Source: Rhizomys pruinosus (lineage: Eukaryota > Chordata > Mammalia > Rodentia > Spalacidae). From it: DNA of 64,000 nucleotides. The translations under genes were made by a program, and so were the position numbers. The notes beneath the pieces were generated by a model, which worked only from the letters and a program-made list of their open reading frames with translations, made no database searches and was not told where the DNA came from. The number at the start of each line of letters is the position of its first letter. Position 1 is the first letter of the stretch. The DNA lies in assembly GCA_009823505.1 (NCBI GenBank), contig VZQC01005745.1, positions 371,984-435,983 of the forward strand, read 5' to 3'. Positions 58,256-64,000 of this stretch are shown one piece after another.

Positions 58256-58717
58256 GCAATAATGAGAGACTTGAGTTCAGGAAGAGGAAAGAAGCCAGGA
58301 TCTCCCTGGCAATGTTACCCTACCCTACTGACTTAATACAACCTCTCCAAGATTCTAACTTCCACCCAAAGACTGCAGACTGAGTCATGCCTTTGCGCCA
58401 TGGTCATTCTACTTCCTAGGTTTGTCCCTCCAGCCCAGAGCTGGTAGTTTTTTAATTTATTTACTTTTTGTTGAAATCCACATTGATTTCTCATTCTTGA
58501 TTAGATTCCTAGTTTATTCTATCAAGATAAACAATTATCTGCATTAAATTCCCTATGTCCTAAACATTGAGTGTTTCCTATTTTCTTTATTGGTCTTTAA
58601 CTTATATTCTTCATTTTATTCTTTTAACACTTCTTTGTATATTTGACTCATTTTTCCCATTACTTTTAAAATTATTCCCTATACCATCTGGCATATTTCC
58701 TACTACAATGATTTTAT
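58256..58717. other. Unique DNA
   Basis: Nothing recognised. Confidence 0.4.
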
Positions 58718-59003
58718 AAAAATGTGAATTGTAGGGGGCTGGAGAGATGGCCTAGCAGTTAAGAGCACCGGCTGCTCTTCCAGAGGACCCAGGTTTTGAT
58801 CCCCAGCACCCACATGGCAGCTAAGAACCGTCTGTGACTCCAATTTCAGAACTCCAGTTCCAAGGGAATCCAAGACCCTCTTCTGACCTCTGCGGCATTG
58901 CACGACATGGGTGCACAAACCTACATGCAGACAGTACATTCATACACATACAAAAATAAATTTTAAAAAATTAAGAAAAACTTTTTAAAAAATGTGAATT
59001 GTA
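58718..59003 (+). mobile_element. B2-type SINE with 16-bp target-site duplication
   Basis: Body 58734-58987, internal duplication partly deleted. Exact AAAAATGTGAATTGTA at both ends. Confidence 0.95.
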
Positions 59004-60881
59004 TTTCTGAAGGGAATTTGGTAAAGTTAAATATTTAATGGGAAATTAAAACAGAATCAAGAATGTTCATTCGAAATGTAGACAATCACAGTAAACCTAA
59101 AAGTAGTGATGAACTACTGTCCAACTAGAATTTATCTCAACATCACAATGATTGAAGGAAGACCACAGCATGACCCACCTACTCCTCTACCAAACTACCC
59201 CAAATCCTCCTGAAATGAATAGTAGTGGTAACCTTTGTTGTAGGTGAAAATTCAGTAGTCTTAGCAGAACAGTAACATAACAACTGTAATGGCTTGTAAT
59301 TTATACCACAATTTGTAAAATGCAGACATTCTGTGATGGTTTCCATGGCTACATGCATACAGAGAAAAGTGAGATTACAGAGGAAAATCAGCTATGACTG
59401 AAATTTAGAAGGCAAAATGAGTAACTCTGAGAATGAGGGAAAATGTTTCAAAAATGAAGTGTTACGATTAAAGCCACATTATAAAATGCATGGTTGCTAT
59501 TATAAACTGACAGTGATGTGATTAACAAGAAATACTTTTGGATAAAGCAAAAGAAACATTGAATGCAAGCAAAAGATAAGTCTGCACTACACAGAAACCT
59601 ACGGAAGCCAATCCCCAGCCTCGCTTCAGGTGAAAAAGCAAGTTTCTAGGATCTCAAAATTCCATAGATGCTGATCGCTTTCAGCTCTTCTGGAGATTTG
59701 AGTCAGGAATGAACACTTTCAGCCCTTCTGCAGGGTAATTTTATCGGGTGAATGTTCCAGAACTTATTGTTTTACATCCTACCTTCTTACTAAAAAGCCT
59801 AGCCTTCCGTGATGCCCTAATTCTCATGTGGTATAAAACAAAGGACAAATTGGGAAATATAGCAAAGCACATATATTAATCTAAATTAACACTTTTTAAG
59901 CTTCTGTTTATTTGCTTTAGTAGACTAGCACTAAACCAGTTAGCAATAAATAGCATTAATCACATTATATGAGCATCTGTGAAATAAATTTAGAGTGAGA
60001 AAAGGAAATGAACAAGATAGCTGTCATATATAATTAAATGGCCAGCATAAAGCTCTTTAAAATTTGAGACTAAGGATGCAGTACTCAGAAGAGTGCTTGC
60101 CACACAGTCACCATGAACAATCGTTTCAATCTGAAAATTATAAAAATAAGCAAAAATATAATTCGACCCCTTGTCACAAGACCGTAATTCCAAACTAAAT
60201 TTTGCTTTAGCACAGAAGCAACTAAAACTGAACCAAAAGACCCTCATTGTACTACAGAAGCTGACTGTGCTACAAAAGCTGACTGATCTTGCTGAAGGAG
60301 ATAAAAGAAAAAACATTGCCCAACTAGGGAATTGTGGAAATGGTGAAGTCTGTTGAAATAAAAAGAAAAGGAATTGCAGATAAACAGTAAACTCTGCTTG
60401 ATAAAGTTATTGTTTCTTATGTAAAGTTAACAACTCTGATAGTGCTGTACTGTAGGGCATCCCCACCTTACAATGCTGATTAGACAGAGATCCTTGTGAT
60501 GTCAGAACAACACAAAGCGACTAGGAACAACACTTCAGATTTAAATTGTTTTACCTTTTCCTAGGTTATGGTGTGTAAATAACACCCAGGTTGTTTATGG
60601 TTCACAGTTGATGAGCAGGGTTGGCGAGGCAGAGTTTCCAGTCAACATGCAGTCACAAGGGTGAGCAAGCAGAAATCAACACCGCTGTGTGCTATATTCA
60701 GGAGCATTGGTGTATTACACAAAAGCATGAGGAGTTTGTCAGCTGAAGATCACATACTCATACTCGAATTACTCAGTTAACTATATGCATGAGAAATGAT
60801 AAGGACCAATTTCTGCACTTAAAATGATATCTATAGCTGTAAATATTTACTACTATTCACCTCTTCTTTTATTGTTTATTT
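59004..60881. other. Unique DNA
   Basis: No repeat recognised. Short frames at 59990-60356 on both strands are unsupported. Confidence 0.45.
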
Positions 60882-60957
60882 GTGGTACTGGGGATCAGAC
60901 CTAGGGTTGCATGCATGTAAATCAAATACTGTACCACTAAGCGATACTCCAGTTCAC
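60882..60957 (-). mobile_element. ID-type SINE (antisense)
   Basis: GGTACTGGGGATCAGACCTAGGG ... ATACTGTACCACTAAGCGATAC is the reverse of an ID element head with recognisable A and B boxes. Confidence 0.7.
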
Positions 60958-61215
60958 ATACATTCAGAGATATGTTTATATGTGTGGACTAGACTACCCA
61001 CATTTCTTTGCTATTAAATTGAGAGGAACTGAAAGGACACTGAGGTACCAATAAGTGTCCAGATCCTCGTTGCTATTACTAAGACAGCTAGAGGGACACT
61101 CCTCTAATTGGGGCAGTGGGTAGGAAATAAGCTAAGTACTGTTAAGGATTGTTAAATAAAGCTAAGTACTCATAAGTGCCATTAGAATTCTTATATCTAT
61201 GCTGAGTTTCTATTG
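60958..61215. other. Unique DNA
   Basis: Nothing recognised. Confidence 0.4.
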
Positions 61216-61340
61216 AGTCATTTATTTATTTATTTATCTATTTATTTATTCATTCATTCATTCATTTATGCTTTGTTTAGTTTTGCTTGAGACTGGGTCT
61301 TCCTGTAGCTCCAGCTGGCTTGGAACTCTTATTGTAGGCT
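61216..61340 (-). mobile_element. (ATTT/ATTC)n and antisense B1 fragment
   Basis: Tetranucleotide run (61218-61268) followed by TTGAGACTGGGTCTTCCTGTAGC and CCAGCTGGCTTGGAACTC, the 3' half of a B1. Confidence 0.75.
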
Positions 61341-61547
61341 CAATAATACATTTTCTCACAGACTTTTCCAATCATCATTGATTAGTGACTAGCCTTAAAT
61401 TCTTATGGAAGGTATATCAAGTTAAACTCAAACAAAGACATGCTTTACCTTACCTTGCCTATTATAAGCCTAAAATTTTCATGATAAATTTTAATTTGTA
61501 AATTAGAGACAGTAAAGCATTAGCAATAATAATTATTCCTGCTTAAA

Positions 61548-61810
61548 TCTGAAATGTCCCCCACAGACTCCTGTGTTTGCGCACTGGTCCCCAGCTGGTG
61601 GGATTGTTCTAGAAGGTTGTAAGCCCTTTTCAAAGTGGAGTGTCCCTGGAGGAAATGGGTTACTCGGGCCAGACTGTGAGGTTTTATACCTCAGACCCAC
61701 TTCCTCTTCACTCTGCTTCCTGACTGTGGATGGAATGTGACCAGCAGTTTCCAGTTCCTCCCCCTGCCTTTCCCACTCTACATCAAAGATTAAAACGTTA
61801 CGTATGAAAT
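61548..61810 (+). mobile_element. Old rodent repeat, hAT/URR-like (truncated)
   Basis: GAAATGTCCCCCACAGACTCC, GTCCCCAGCTGGTGGGATTG, ACTCTGCTTCCTGACTGTGGATG. The terminal segment present at 24440-24515 is missing. Confidence 0.5.
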
Positions 61811-62005
61811 ACACAAAAATTCAATTAAAATTATACAAAAAACTTGCTTTATTAAAAAGAATAAAAGCCTTGAGACTGTAAGTACAGACTTCCCAGTCCC
61901 TGCACTGGAGCATCTGATTCTGAGCCTGTGTGTATAGAAAGCAAATGTTTTGGAAAAGATAATATAGGATTTCTAACCCCAAATAGACTGAGTAGTTACA
62001 CAGTA

Positions 62006-62127
62006 TCAAATGCTGACAACTTCCTCCATCAAATGCTGACTTCCTCCATCAAATGCTGACTTCCTCCATCAAATGCTGACTTCCTCCATCAAATGCTGAC
62101 TTCCTCCATCAAATGCTGATTTCCTCA
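62006..62127 (+). repeat. Minisatellite, 20-bp unit x 6
   Basis: First unit 23 bp (TCAAATGCTGACAACTTCCTCCA), then four exact TCAAATGCTGACTTCCTCCA units and a terminal variant. It abuts a MIR. Confidence 0.95.
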
Positions 62128-62225
62128 GCCTCTTAGTTTTCTCAGTAGTAAGAATGGAAACAAATCTAACTTCATGAACTGAATAAAATATTAGAACCTA
62201 GCACAATGTTGAGCTCTAAATGGAC
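62110..62225 (+). mobile_element. MIR fragment
   Basis: TTTCCTCAGCCTCTTAGTTTTCTCAGTAGTAAGAATGG and AACCTAGCACAATGTTGAGC follow the MIR core. Confidence 0.55.
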
Positions 62226-62329
62226 CATGACAGGCATTCTTTTGCTTCTTTTTAATCCCCTTGACATTAAGGTATTTATGACTTTGAAATCCACAGTTAT
62301 CTATAATTATGTTGACTGGTAACATAAAG

Positions 62330-62430
62330 ACAGGAAGTTCATCCTCACCACTCTGTTCCTCATACTTACACCATTGTGGCTGGTGTGTAGTTGGGGCACA
62401 AAACTATTTATGGACTGAATTGTTTCAGAC
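62330..62430 (+). mobile_element. Possible L2/MIR tail
   Basis: GGTGTGTAGTTGGGGCACAAAACTATTTATGGACTGAATT resembles the L2/MIR 3' end. Weak. Confidence 0.3.
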
Positions 62431-64000
62431 TCACTCTTTACTGGTTCTAGTTTTGCCTACAAATTTACTATTTTGACAAATCCCACTCCTAACAGATTAT
62501 ACATAGCAAAATCTAACCCATAAAATGAAAAGTAAAAAATACATTAAAAACACTCTTGAAAAACAAAGAAAATTAAATTCTTGGGTAGAAATATTTGAAA
62601 ATTGGATTAAAATTAAAAGGCATGAACGTTTGAAATGGTTCACCAAAATTGCTTTTCTGAGTCATGCAAATATGCCGATTGCATTCCTATAACTATTATA
62701 TGTCTAAGTAACATGGAATATTTAAGTAGACATTGAAACTTTTCCCAGAATAGAAATGATCATTAGTGTGAGTCTAATTGAGTCCCTGCTGAAGGTGGTA
62801 AAGGCAGCTCATTTATTCCCCAGAGTGGGGAAGTCCTTTTCACAGCTTCAGCTTGTTCCGGTGATCTTGAAGATGCAGCTGACAAACAGGACCCTAAGAT
62901 GACTTCAGGGCAGATGGAACTAGACAGAATCTTTTCAAATAACACATAATCCACTCTTTGGAAGAAAAACCATATCAATGAAATAAAAATGAAAGACTCT
63001 GCTCCTTATTAGTAACTGTTGGATGTAGAAGGATTCCTTGACAAATTGATTTTTGTATCTGAAGAAGAAAATTAAGCATTTTTCTATTAAGGGTACATTC
63101 ACAAAGGTATTTTTCTAACTAATTCTCATTAAAGATATTATCTCTGAAAATTATTGAACAGAAATTAGAGACCAAGATAGTGGCCCCATGCTCTGAGAAA
63201 CAGCAAGCAAATGCTCTTCTAGCATCAGTTAATTACTTTTGCCTATTAACTTTCTGCAGAACCTCACAGATAACTCATGTCTCCTTTATTTTCTCTTGGG
63301 TTTCTGAGATTATAAAGTAAGTGAAAGACTTTTGAGTATCTCTGTATGAAAAGCAATCTTACCATTTAATAGAAAGTTTGCAATGAGGATTTAGGTTTTC
63401 CCCAACTTTCTATAATTGATTTGAAAATTGTAGGCACTAATATCGGTGGAACAAGAATGGCTTAGGAGCTAAATTAGATGATTAATTTAGAGCACTATTA
63501 TCGCCTGGTAATTGCCATTATGCTAAGATGTGCCAGGGAGTTAACGAATCAACATTTAGATTTTTAATGTATATTGCTTGCTTTTTCAAGTTTCATTGTG
63601 CATAACTTTTATGGGATTATGTTCTAAACACTATAATCTCCTTTCTATTGTTAGTTTTTCACAAGCAAGCCAAGAAGTAGATCATCTCTACCATATCAGT
63701 GAAGTACAGAGAGTTGACAAGCCTGTTCTGGGTGCATCTTAGAATGAGCAAGCTGCTGTGTCAACCAAGGCAGTCACCTGCAGAGGGGTTTCTCTGAACT
63801 TCTGTCTTCACTCACCCTGATTAGTATAACCTGACCAAATATCACTAACATTAGCCAAATTTATCCCAACTTAGAAGTATAGGGGAAAAGTCATATTGCG
63901 ATGATATTACTCCCATGGAGTTTTTAAGAACAACCATAACAAAGACCTGGCTAAATGTCTTGAGTTTTTGCACTTCCTTGCCAGTTAGCCTTTGCTTTGC
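62431..64000. other. Unique DNA to window end
   Basis: No repeat or gene recognised. The part at 63430-63620 (GATGATTAATTTAG, GGTAATTGCCATTATGC) is AT-rich and homeodomain-site-rich and could be regulatory. A 71-codon frame at 62763-62978 is unsupported. Confidence 0.4.

Noticed and set aside
62763..62978. Coding-looking stretch near 62.8-63.0 kb
   Set aside because: 71 codons, no family recognised, and no boundaries of an exon or retrocopy found.

Overview
This window is vertebrate, AT-rich, non-coding DNA from a muroid rodent. B1 (7SL-derived) and B2-type (tRNA-derived) SINEs are present in large numbers, together with ID-like and B3-like elements, murine-type L1 3' ends, and old MIR/L2 relics. 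The B2 copies end in an A-rich (A/T)AAATAAA tail and differ in many positions from the Mus B2 consensus as I know it. A muroid other than house mouse or rat (gerbil, cricetid or spiny mouse type) is therefore my best guess; the species cannot be fixed from sequence alone.

I find no convincing functional protein-coding gene. The open reading frames are short and mostly fall on SINEs, L1 fragments or minisatellites. The window reads as intergenic or intronic sequence.

Layout. 1-9 kb: tail of an L1, AT-rich unique DNA, a B2 split by an assembly N, an antisense Lx-like L1 3' region and a 55-bp minisatellite. 9-19 kb: L1, B1, B2 and L2 pieces, four old rodent repeats (hAT/URR-like), and 39-bp and 83-bp minisatellites. 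19-24.5 kb: SINE cluster with a chimeric B2-head/B1 element and a striking 311-bp inverted repeat. 24.5-28.6 kb: repeat-poor block with one MIR. 28.6-36.7 kb: LTR-like elements, old DNA-transposon-like repeats and an L1 with a decayed ORF2 C-terminus. 38-41 kb: B1, then a roughly 0.65-kb direct duplication around an N that looks like an assembly artefact. 41-49 kb: B2s, a small antisense retrocopy and antisense L1s. 49.6-53.4 kb: a roughly 3.7-kb processed retrocopy with 16-bp target-site duplications, AATAAA and a poly(A) tail, carrying a 39-bp minisatellite. 53.4-64 kb: SINEs, L1 fragments, MIR/L2 and unique DNA.

Most of the structure is the history of LINE-1-driven retroposition. Many SINEs have target-site duplications that can be read directly, two non-SINE retrocopies can be delimited, and nested insertions give relative ages. 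Some CpG-rich B2 copies with intact Pol III boxes look young. Family names of the older rodent repeats are from memory and are flagged as uncertain.
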